From the NCBI RefSeq assembly GCF_000423565.1, contig NZ_KE384036.1:62001-126000 (forward strand): DNA of 64,000 bases. Reading direction: 5' to 3'. The translations under genes were made by a program, and so were the position numbers. The DNA comes from Runella zeae DSM 19591. GTDB lineage: Bacteria > Bacteroidota > Bacteroidia > Cytophagales > Spirosomataceae. Shown here piece by piece: positions 24,595 to 32,693 of this stretch (position 1 is its first letter; every line of letters begins with the position of its first letter). The notes beneath the pieces were generated by a model, which worked only from the letters and a program-made list of their open reading frames with translations, did no database searches and was not told where the DNA came from.

Positions 24595-27500
24595 TTAAAA
24601 CCCTAAATTGAGACCTACCGCAATGGTACGAGTAGTAGGGTAAGTATTTAGCTCAATTCCTGATTCAAGCGGGCCAGCGGGCAATTCGGGACTAAAACCG
24701 CTGAACTTGGAAATTGTAAATAAATTTTGAGCCACAAAGTAGACGCGACATCTTTCGATTTTGGCTTTGTTCAACAAGCCTTTCGGAATCGAATACCCCA
24801 AAGTCAAGTTGTTTAAGCGGATAAAATCGCCTGATTCGATAAAATAAGTAGAAGCAGGGGTAGCCGAATTGATGATGCGTGGGTCGGTATTGGAGGGGCG
24901 GTCAGCTTTCCAACGAGCATCTGCATAAGCAGCTTCGAGGTTGTCGGTGTTTTCAAAACGAAAAGCACGCTTTCCGTTATAAATCTTCCCTCCATAGCTT
25001 CCGTAGAAATCGGTACTAAAATCGAAGCCTTTGAAATCAAGTCCTAAATTGAACCCATAATAGGCTTTGGGCTGATAAGAACCCGCATAGATTTTATCGT
25101 TGGCATCAATGACATTGTTTCCGTCGACGTCTTGGTATTTCAAATCTCCAGGCTTAACGTTGGCGCGGGTTCCAAAGACCGGAGAAGCATCAATTTCGGC
25201 TTGGTTTTGAAAAACCCCGATGGCATTGAGCACATAAAAACTTCCTACTTCCCGGCCATTGTCAGTGCGAGTCACAAGACCTTGTTGCCCTACACTTCCC
25301 GCCAAAAGCGCCTGCCCTCCGTTAAGACCTAATAGTTGATTTTTGTTGAATGAAATATTACCTCCAAAAGTATAATTGAGTCCTTTTCCAATTTTGTCTT
25401 TCCAATTGAGCGATAGTTCTATTCCTTTGTTTACAAAAGAGGCCACATTGGTAAGCAATTGATTGTCAGGGTCACCAAAAATCGCAGGGATGATTCTGTA
25501 CGCCAAAGCATCATTGACTTTTTTGTTGTAATAATCCATCTCACCGGATAGACGATTGTTGAGCGCCGTAAATTCAAAACCAATATCGGCTTGCTCGCTT
25601 GCTTCCCAACGTAGGTTTTGATCTTTAATGTCTTGAATCACACTACCGTAGGCAATCGTTGAACCAAAATAATAAGGGACATTTACTCCCGCCGTAAGGA
25701 TATACGCAGCACTTTCGATGTTGTCATTCCCCACTTTACCCCAGCTGCCGCGCAGTTTTAAGAAATCCAGAAAAGGAAGCGTATTTTTGATAAAACTCTC
25801 TTCACTAAGTACCCAACCTGCACCAATCGTCGGGAAATTACCCCAGCGTTGAACAAACTTCGAACTTCCGTCTCTTCTAAGAGAAGCCGTCAACAAATAC
25901 TTACCATCAAAATTGTAATTAAGACGACCTACAAAAGACTGACGCGTTTGCAAGTCGCCCGTACTACCATTAGAAAGCTGAGAATCAGGATTCCCCAGTC
26001 CCAAATACCACAAATCTTCGTTGACAGGGACATTGATACGAGAACCCGTAATTTGGTTTGTGGTAAATTTTTCGGTAATACTTCCTACCAACAAAGTCAC
26101 ATCATGCTTCCCAAAAGACTTGGCAAAAGTAGCGGTATTGTCAGCAATCCAACGTAGAAAACGGTTTTCGGTAAGATTGAGTTGGCTATTCAAACGACGC
26201 TGATTTCCGCCCGAAGTGATATAGGTATTTAAGTCGGTTTGGAAAGGTGTCAGATAAACGCGGTTGTTCGAAAATCCATTGTCAGCACTGAAAGCCGTAC
26301 GAAGTTTTAACCATTCGATAGGTGTATATTCCAAAGCTACATTTCCCTGAAAACGGCTGGTTTGGGTACGGTCATTGCGGGTATCCATCGAAAGTAGCGG
26401 ATTGCCCACGTTGCCAAAAGCTGAGGTATTTCCATACTTTCCATTCTCATCTTTAGCGATTACCATAGGCGAAGCCCGATAAACCGACCGATAAGTATCG
26501 CCTAGTTCTACTCCTTTTTCATTACCTCTTGTGTAGGAGAGTTGGGTGGTCAATTTCAATCGCTTACTGATATTATAGTCATTATTGATTCGAAATGTGA
26601 TACGTCTAAAATCGTTTGTTGTCACAATCCCATTATCCACAATGTACCCACCACTTATGTAAAAGGTGCTTTTTTCGCTACCACCCGAAACGGAGATGTT
26701 GTGGTTTTGCTGTTGGCCTCTGCGCAATACTGCATCGTACCAATCGGTAGTACCAGCAAAAGCATGAGGCGACGCCGCCGCATTGAAAGTAGGAGCTATT
26801 TCTTTGAGATAGTCTAGGTATTGGTCTCTGTTGGCCATTTTTACCAAATTAGCCGCTTGTCTAAAACCCGTATTGCCGTCATAATTTACTTTGATTTCAC
26901 CCGCTTTTCCTTTTTTGGTAGTAATCAAAATCACCCCATTGGCGGCGCGCACTCCATAAATTGAAGCAGAAGCATCTTTCAATACTTCAAGGCTCACAAT
27001 GTCGTTGTTGTTGATGTTGCGAATATCATCGGTCAAAACCCCATCTACTACATACAAAGGATTGACTCCTGCCAGTGCCGAACCAATCCCACGAATCCGA
27101 ACTTGTGGCTGTGTATTGGGCTGCCCCGAAGCGATAATCTGCACCCCTGCTACTTTGCCTTGCAATGCTTGCGTAGCTGTCTGAACAGGCTGTTTGAACA
27201 GCTCCTCGCCTTTCACTTTCCCAATCGACCCCGTCAAGTCTCGCTTACGTTGCGAGCCATAGCCTACCACAATCACCTCATCCAACACCTGAGAAGCAGC
27301 TGTAAGATTGACATTAATCTGTGTTCGGTTAGCTATATTTTCTTCTACAGTATTGAAGCCAATAAAACTAAAAGTAAGGGTAGCATTTTCGTCGGCTGTA
27401 ATGCTGTATTTACCTTCTACATCCGTCAAAGTACCAGTAGCTGTACCTTTTACTTTCACTGTCACCCCCGGCACACCTATGCCATTGTCGGTCACAATCC

Positions 27501-27606
27501 CCGTGATTTTGATGTCTTTGGCAAGCAAAACCCCACTCCACAGACACAATAAAATCGTGAGTATCTGATGTTTGGGGGCTAAAAATGAAGAAAGAAGTTT
27601 GAGCAT
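24595..27606 (-). CDS. SusC/RagA-family TonB-dependent transporter (locus A, no STN domain)
   Basis: This outer-membrane TonB-dependent importer of oligosaccharides has 1003 residues from the ATG at 27606, with a signal peptide ending LLAK. A carboxypeptidase-D-like beta-sandwich (about 30-110, ITGIVTDNGIGVPGVTVKVKGT) is followed by the SusC box DEVIVVGYGSQRKRDLTGS, the plug with NPLYVVDGV and the 22-strand barrel ending LNLGF. An in-frame ATG at 27663 adds 19 basic residues without benefit. Unlike the locus B SusC it has no STN domain, so it is not expected to signal through a FecR protein. Confidence 0.95.
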   Translation of the reverse strand: MLKLLSSFLAPKHQILTILLCLWSGVLLAKDIKITGIVTDNGIGVPGVTVKVKGTATGTLTDVEGKYSITADENATLTFSFIGFNTVEENIANRTQINVNLTAASQVLDEVIVVGYGSQRKRDLTGSIGKVKGEELFKQPVQTATQALQGKVAGVQIIASGQPNTQPQVRIRGIGSALAGVNPLYVVDGVLTDDIRNINNNDIVSLEVLKDASASIYGVRAANGVILITTKKGKAGEIKVNYDGNTGFRQAANLVKMANRDQYLDYLKEIAPTFNAAASPHAFAGTTDWYDAVLRRGQQQNHNISVSGGSEKSTFYISGGYIVDNGIVTTNDFRRITFRINNDYNISKRLKLTTQLSYTRGNEKGVELGDTYRSVYRASPMVIAKDENGKYGNTSAFGNVGNPLLSMDTRNDRTQTSRFQGNVALEYTPIEWLKLRTAFSADNGFSNNRVYLTPFQTDLNTYITSGGNQRRLNSQLNLTENRFLRWIADNTATFAKSFGKHDVTLLVGSITEKFTTNQITGSRINVPVNEDLWYLGLGNPDSQLSNGSTGDLQTRQSFVGRLNYNFDGKYLLTASLRRDGSSKFVQRWGNFPTIGAGWVLSEESFIKNTLPFLDFLKLRGSWGKVGNDNIESAAYILTAGVNVPYYFGSTIAYGSVIQDIKDQNLRWEASEQADIGFEFTALNNRLSGEMDYYNKKVNDALAYRIIPAIFGDPDNQLLTNVASFVNKGIELSLNWKDKIGKGLNYTFGGNISFNKNQLLGLNGGQALLAGSVGQQGLVTRTDNGREVGSFYVLNAIGVFQNQAEIDASPVFGTRANVKPGDLKYQDVDGNNVIDANDKIYAGSYQPKAYYGFNLGLDFKGFDFSTDFYGSYGGKIYNGKRAFRFENTDNLEAAYADARWKADRPSNTDPRIINSATPASTYFIESGDFIRLNNLTLGYSIPKGLLNKAKIERCRVYFVAQNLFTISKFSGFSPELPAGPLESGIELNTYPTTRTIAVGLNLGF

Positions 27607-27646
27607 AGAAATTTTAGTTTTTTTAATAGATTTTCTTTTTAAAACA

Positions 27647-27719
27647 CAAAACTTTGGTCGCAAATATCGGGTTTTACGAAAATCAATGCCTAATTTTGCA
27701 CCTTATCATTACCTTATCA
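27647..27719. promoter_or_regulatory. Divergent control region of locus A, with tandem ACCTTATCA repeats
   Basis: On the plus strand an exact -7 box, TAATTTTG (27691-27698), points to the regulator gene. Two direct repeats, ACCTTATCA at 27700-27708 and 27711-27719 (11-bp period, about one helical turn), lie at the predicted transcription start. On the minus strand a 7-of-8 -7 box (AAGTTTTG, 27647-27654) lies 41 nt from the susC start. A role as regulator binding sites is inferred. Confidence 0.5.
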
Positions 27720-27773
27720 AACCCAAAAACATACCGATAAATAGGTGATGAAAAGCGACATATCATAAGAAGT

Positions 27774-30608
27774 ATGCGATTTTTTATGCTTCATCCAAAA
27801 ATCTCTTATCCAAGCGCGAAGTTGATTAGCGTGCTACTCTTTCCATTATTTTTTTGTGCTCCTTCTTTTTCTAGTGGACAACGCCTAGAAAACCTCTGCC
27901 GTCCTGAAGTACTTCATTTTACTCCCAACATTTATCAAGCCCAAAGACAAAACTGGTCCATAGCCCAGCACCATCAGACTAAGTTTATGTACACTGCCAA
28001 TTCTAAAGGCTTGCTTGAATTTGACGGTAGCCACTGGAAATGCTATGAACTACCCCGTCGGCAAATCATCCGGTCGGTAATGGTCGGCAAAGATGGGCTT
28101 ATCTATACAGGTGCATTGGGGGAATTTGGCTACTGGCAACGCAACTCCCAAGGGCAGCTTTCCTATCATTCTTTGGTATCAAAGATTCCAGATAAGGCCA
28201 TCCAAACCGAGGAGATTTGGCATATTATCGAAACTACCGAAGGCATCTTTTTTCAGTCTTTCGCTTTTCTTTTTTTATTAAAAAACCACAAAATTGAAAA
28301 AATAGAAGTACCAAGTACTATTCTTTACCTGTTTGAAGCCAACGATAAACTGTGGATTGGAGGCATCGACCAAGGATTATATGAACTCAAAAACAAGAAG
28401 TTTGTCTTCGTAAAAGGTAGCGAGTTTCTTAAAAGCAAAAACATAAACGTCATCTTGCCTTATCAAGCCCACGAAATACTCATCGGGACCAATGCCGGGC
28501 TGTTTGTATACGACGGCATTAGTTTTAGGGAGTTTAACTCACAACTCTCCTCTTTTGTCAGCGACAACCAACTCAATACAGCACTTCGCATCAGCCCTAC
28601 TCTTTTTGCTTTTGGGACCATACTCAATGGTTTTGTTTTATGCGATTTGCAGGGAAATATTCTCCAGCATTTTCATCAAAAAAATGATTTACAAAACAAT
28701 ACCATTCTCTCTTTTACCCTTGACCAAGATGCCAATCTATGGGTAGGTATGGACAGTGGAATCGACTATGTGGTTCTCAACTCCCCCATTAAATATTTCA
28801 AAGACCCTAGCGAAAAACTCGGCATGGTGTACTGCGCCTTGCTAGACCAAGATTTGTTGTATTTGGGCACAAACCGTGGCCTTTTTGTGCGAAACATTGC
28901 CCTTCCCAACGATGGCTTTCGGTTGGTACCAATGATGCAAGGTCGCGTACTTGAGCTAAAAAAAGTAGATGAACAAATTTTTTGTGGACACAATAGCGGC
29001 ACTTTTTTGCTAGAAAAAGGCTGGGCGCATAAAATATCCAATGTCACTGGGGGCTGGGTCTTAAAAAAACTCTCAAAACATCCCGACGTTTTGATTCAAG
29101 GTACGTATACCAAGCTCTGTATCTATCGAAAAAAAAGCCAAACCAAACAGTGGGAATTTAGTCATTTTGTGGAAGGTTTTTCGGCGCCAGTCAAGCACCT
29201 CGAAGAAGACTCGGAAGGCAATATTTGGGTCAATCTCATCAATCGAGGAGTGAGTCGTATACAACTTACAGCCGATCTCAAATCCATTAGAAACGAAGTC
29301 AACTACGAAGATTCGGAGTTTTATCGTTCGAATCTTGTTCAAGTCAACGGAAAAATCATGGTCGCCACTTCCAAAGGTCTTTTAGAATACCAAAATGGGA
29401 CTTTTAAAGAAGCAGACCTTCAAAAAAAATTGAAAAAAGTGATTCCTCAGCAGATTTTTCCGCTGGACAATCAAAGAATTCTCATCAATAAATTGGAAGG
29501 TGGATTAGCGATTTATGACCAAGGCCAAATCAGAAGCTTACCCCTTAAAAGTAGTCAACTTGTTGACGAAAACAATATCTTCAAGATTGCGCCTTCATTG
29601 TATTTTGTGTGCGTCGAAAATGGGTTTATTCTCCTACCCGAAAAAAGCCTCAACCTTCCTCAACTCAAACAAACGCAATCTTTGATTAGAGAATTGAGAG
29701 TTGAGAATCGCCCCATCGCAGGCGAATGGACTTCTCCCTCGGTTCTACCTGTCGTCAGTCTAGGTCATGAACAAAATAGCTTCGTTATCAAATTTTGTAC
29801 CCTGCCTACTCCCTTAGAAGTAACCTATACTTATGTACTTGAAAGCGACTCTAAAAGGTGGGTATATTCGTCGGTGCAGCCCTCCAAAGAATTTAACAAC
29901 CTACCTCCTGGAGCTTATACTTTTCGGCTCAAATCCAACCTCTCGACGCGCGAGAGTCTGCTTCAAATAGAAATCCGACCGCCTTGGTATTGGAATATGT
30001 TTTCCCAAACTGTGTATTTTATTTTGTTTTTGTCGCTGTTGTATTTGGTGTACCGAGTCCAACAAAAACGCTTTCAGCAAAAACATGAAAAACAAAAGCG
30101 AGAATTGGAAGAAAAACTCCGCCGACAAGCCGAAGAAAACCACCAAAAATTGCTGGAATTGCGTAACCAACAACTTGAACAAGACGTGATTCGGAAATCG
30201 GAAGAATTGGCGAACTCAGCCATGAATATCGTACGTAAAAATGAATTGCTAGAAAAAGTAGAGCAAGAATTACTACAGCTACCCAACGATTTGGGGAAAA
30301 GCGCGTATCAAAAACTCCATCGCCTTATTGAGCGCAACCTCTCGTCTGACAAAGATTGGCGGGTTTTTGAAGCAAATTTCAATCAAGTACACGAAGGTTT
30401 TCTAAAAAAGCTTTTGACTCAATACCCCAACCTATCCAAAGGTGATTTGAAACTAGCCGCTTTTCTACGCATGAATCTTTCTTCCAAAGAAATTGCTGGT
30501 TTTCTCAATATTACGGTTCAAAGTGTGGAGCTTAAAAGACATCGACTCCGACAAAAAATTAATCTTCCACCCGACAAAAGCCTCAGTGAGTTTATAATGC
30601 AGGTATAA
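27774..30608 (+). CDS. Membrane-spanning one-component regulator: periplasmic beta-propeller, Y_Y_Y domain, TM, coiled coil, LuxR-like HTH
   Basis: The 944-residue protein has an N-terminal signal/anchor (residues about 10-35). A large periplasmic region with propeller-type repeats follows (for example GLIYTGALGEFGYW, NLWVGMDSGIDYV, NIWVNLINRGVSRI), then a Y_Y_Y domain before about residue 735 (YVLESDSKRWVYSS...LPPGAYTFRLK). A single membrane segment lies at about 745-763, with a long Glu/Lys-rich coiled coil (about 765-840) and a C-terminal helix-turn-helix (about 880-944, LSSKEIAGFLNITVQSVELKRHRLRQKI). There is no histidine-kinase or receiver domain. It is divergent from susC-susD-GH144, so it is the probable glycan-responsive activator of locus A. 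Confidence 0.88.
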   Translation: MRFFMLHPKISYPSAKLISVLLFPLFFCAPSFSSGQRLENLCRPEVLHFTPNIYQAQRQNWSIAQHHQTKFMYTANSKGLLEFDGSHWKCYELPRRQIIRSVMVGKDGLIYTGALGEFGYWQRNSQGQLSYHSLVSKIPDKAIQTEEIWHIIETTEGIFFQSFAFLFLLKNHKIEKIEVPSTILYLFEANDKLWIGGIDQGLYELKNKKFVFVKGSEFLKSKNINVILPYQAHEILIGTNAGLFVYDGISFREFNSQLSSFVSDNQLNTALRISPTLFAFGTILNGFVLCDLQGNILQHFHQKNDLQNNTILSFTLDQDANLWVGMDSGIDYVVLNSPIKYFKDPSEKLGMVYCALLDQDLLYLGTNRGLFVRNIALPNDGFRLVPMMQGRVLELKKVDEQIFCGHNSGTFLLEKGWAHKISNVTGGWVLKKLSKHPDVLIQGTYTKLCIYRKKSQTKQWEFSHFVEGFSAPVKHLEEDSEGNIWVNLINRGVSRIQLTADLKSIRNEVNYEDSEFYRSNLVQVNGKIMVATSKGLLEYQNGTFKEADLQKKLKKVIPQQIFPLDNQRILINKLEGGLAIYDQGQIRSLPLKSSQLVDENNIFKIAPSLYFVCVENGFILLPEKSLNLPQLKQTQSLIRELRVENRPIAGEWTSPSVLPVVSLGHEQNSFVIKFCTLPTPLEVTYTYVLESDSKRWVYSSVQPSKEFNNLPPGAYTFRLKSNLSTRESLLQIEIRPPWYWNMFSQTVYFILFLSLLYLVYRVQQKRFQQKHEKQKRELEEKLRRQAEENHQKLLELRNQQLEQDVIRKSEELANSAMNIVRKNELLEKVEQELLQLPNDLGKSAYQKLHRLIERNLSSDKDWRVFEANFNQVHEGFLKKLLTQYPNLSKGDLKLAAFLRMNLSSKEIAGFLNITVQSVELKRHRLRQKINLPPDKSLSEFIMQV

Positions 30609-30733
30609 AAAGCACAAAACATTTGACTAGAAAAAACCTTATCGAATGGTCATTGATAGCAATCCGCTTTCTTACAACGATCAAAATTCTTCTACTTTTA
30701 TTGCTAATATTTCAAAACAATATCCAAGTTTTC

Positions 30734-30741
30734 TATTTTTG
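30734..30741 (+). promoter_or_regulatory. -7 box for the ECF sigma gene
   Basis: TATTTTTG is an exact TAnnTTTG match 29 nt before the ATG at 30771. It overlaps a GTG at 30741 that opens the longest frame, which argues against that start. Confidence 0.5.
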
Positions 30742-30770
30742 TGGGGACTTCGCATTCCCATAAAACAATA

Positions 30771-31364
30771 ATGGAAGATACAAACCTAGCAGATAGTCAG
30801 TCATCCGACGAGCAAGGGCTTTGGCTCGCTTTCAAACAAGGCGACCGACAAGCCTTTGAACTTATCTACCGAAAGCATATCAATCCATTGATCAGTTATG
30901 GATACAAAATCACCTCTAACCGCAGTCTAATTCAAGACTGTATTCAAGACTTGTTTGTAGAATTATGGGAAAGTCGCGAGCGACTCACCGACGCCGCCTC
31001 TGTTAAATATTATTTGTTGAGGTCGCTGCGTTATAAGGTCATTCGAGCTTTACAACTCACCCCTACCGAAGATATTCAGGAAATAGATATTGAGGTGAGT
31101 GATGATAATTTTGAAACAAAACTTCTAGCAGACGAAATCGCTACCCAACAAGCCCTGAAGCTCTCTAACGCACTCCAACTCCTCCCCAAACGCCAACGCG
31201 AGGCGATACATTTGCGTTATTTTCAAGAAATGAACAACGAAGAAGTAGCTCATATCATGGGAGTAGGCTATCAGTCGGCGTGCAAATTTATCTACACGGG
31301 TCTCAAAACCCTCCGCGATTTGATGCAATTGTCGGCCGTGATTTCTTTTTTATTAAAATTTTAA
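30771..31364 (+). CDS. ECF-type RNA polymerase sigma factor (locus B)
   Basis: The 197-residue sigma70-family ECF factor has region 2 near residues 15-85 (FKQGDRQAFELIYRKHINPLISYGY...QDCIQDLFVELWESRE). Region 4 lies near 130-180 (LLPKRQREAIHLRYFQEMNNEEVAHIMGVGYQSACKFIYTGLKTLRDL), and a hydrophobic C-terminal tail follows. A FecR-type anti-sigma gene and an STN-containing SusC follow 71 and about 1,330 nt downstream. It should drive the locus B operon when released. The start at 30771 is chosen over a GTG inside the promoter. Confidence 0.93.
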   Translation: MEDTNLADSQSSDEQGLWLAFKQGDRQAFELIYRKHINPLISYGYKITSNRSLIQDCIQDLFVELWESRERLTDAASVKYYLLRSLRYKVIRALQLTPTEDIQEIDIEVSDDNFETKLLADEIATQQALKLSNALQLLPKRQREAIHLRYFQEMNNEEVAHIMGVGYQSACKFIYTGLKTLRDLMQLSAVISFLLKF

Positions 31365-31435
31365 AAAAATCTTTAAAAAAAATGGATTAAAAGTCGGGGT
31401 TTTCTGCACTGGGCTGTAGAAAACACCAAATATTC

Positions 31436-32521
31436 ATGGATAAGGACTATTCCCGATTTGAAATTGAAGATTTTGCTTTTGATGAATCTTTTCGCCGTTG
31501 GGTAAGCGGCAAGGATTCTTCTGTCCGCGTTTTTTGGGAATCTTATCTTGAATCCAATCCTCATCAAACAGACGTTATTTTAGCCGCCCGCCAACTTGTA
31601 TTAGATTTACAAAACGAATCACCCTTGACCAATGACTCAGCATTAGTAGAGTCAATTTGGGACAATGTGCAAGAACGAACACAGCCCAAGCAAAAAGTAT
31701 TTTGGCAACAAAACTCCCGCTGGTACATGGCTGCTGCTGCCGTATCTATGCTGATAGTAATATCGGCTAGTGTGTGGTGGCTACGTCACTCACCCACACG
31801 AGTAAGTTTAGACTCACCTCTTTCTTCTCAGCAAGACAGCATTTTATATACCGAACACGTCAATACCCAACAGAAACCGTTGACGCTCTACTTGGAAGAC
31901 GGGAGCTTGGTAACTTTAGAAAAAAATAGCCGTTTGATGTATCCTAAAAAATTTGGTCCGTCGAGCCGGATTGTTCATTTGAGTGGCAAAGCTTTTTTTG
32001 ATATTACCCGAAATCCCGACCGCCCTTTTTTAATTTATGCCAACGAAACCGTCACGAAAGTATTAGGAACAAGCTTTACTATCAGTGCCTATCAGCATGA
32101 TAATGAGGTGATTGTTGCGGTAAAATCAGGTAAAGTATCCGTTTTTCCGAAAAAAGACTTTGACAAATCTCCCCAAAACAACGTAGCGGCGGGAGTCGTG
32201 CTTACGCCCAACCAACAAGCGGTGTTTTCGCGTAAACAAGAACAATTTAACAAGACCTTAGTCGAACAACCAATCTTGCTAACTTCCAAGGAAAGCAACA
32301 TGTTTGATTTCGACAACAAACCCCTCGCAGAAGTGTTTGGGGTACTTGAAAAAGCTTACGGCGTAGAGATTGTATACGATGCTGACTTGGTCCTAAATCG
32401 CTCACTTAAAGTAAGTTTTGACGATGAGTCTTTGCAAGAAAAACTAATGATTATCTGTAATACAATGGATATGTCGTATCAGATTGTAGACGCAAAAGTG
32501 CTTATTGAGAAGAAAAAGTAA
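31436..32521 (+). CDS. FecR-family anti-sigma factor (locus B)
   Basis: The 361-residue inner-membrane protein relays signals from SusC to the sigma factor. A cytoplasmic helical N-terminus (about 1-90) precedes one membrane segment (about 96-113). A periplasmic FecR domain (about 140-235) follows, with LEDGSLVTLEKNSRLMYPKKFG...HLSGKAFFDI and VLGTSFTISAY. The DUF4974 domain (about 288-358, FDNKPLAEVFGVLEKAYGVEIVYD) is the segment expected to contact the STN domain of SusC. Its order between sigma and susC is typical of trans-envelope signalling. Confidence 0.94.
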   Translation: MDKDYSRFEIEDFAFDESFRRWVSGKDSSVRVFWESYLESNPHQTDVILAARQLVLDLQNESPLTNDSALVESIWDNVQERTQPKQKVFWQQNSRWYMAAAAVSMLIVISASVWWLRHSPTRVSLDSPLSSQQDSILYTEHVNTQQKPLTLYLEDGSLVTLEKNSRLMYPKKFGPSSRIVHLSGKAFFDITRNPDRPFLIYANETVTKVLGTSFTISAYQHDNEVIVAVKSGKVSVFPKKDFDKSPQNNVAAGVVLTPNQQAVFSRKQEQFNKTLVEQPILLTSKESNMFDFDNKPLAEVFGVLEKAYGVEIVYDADLVLNRSLKVSFDDESLQEKLMIICNTMDMSYQIVDAKVLIEKKK

Positions 32522-32579
32522 ATTTTTTGCTAACCCAAAACCCTCTAATTGATGCAATAAAAAACGTACTAAAACAAGA

Positions 32580-32648
32580 GGCCGGTAGCGTAGGAACACT
32601 ACCGGCCGAAAGACGTCCCCCTACATCTTTGGCCGGATAAGGGGATGT
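32580..32648 (+). promoter_or_regulatory. Structured leader upstream of the locus B susC
   Basis: GGCCGGTAG (32580-32588) pairs perfectly with CTACCGGCC (32599-32607). ACGTCCCC (32613-32620) pairs with GGGGATGT (32641-32648, one G-U). The second loop carries GGCCGG (32631-32636), identical to the core of the first left arm, so it can compete for or form a pseudoknot with CCGGCC at 32602-32607. It ends 45 nt before the susC ATG. Function is inferred. Confidence 0.45.
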
Positions 32649-32693
32649 TTTGCTCACTGATTCAATCAAGTAAACAACAAAACATTCAAAGGT

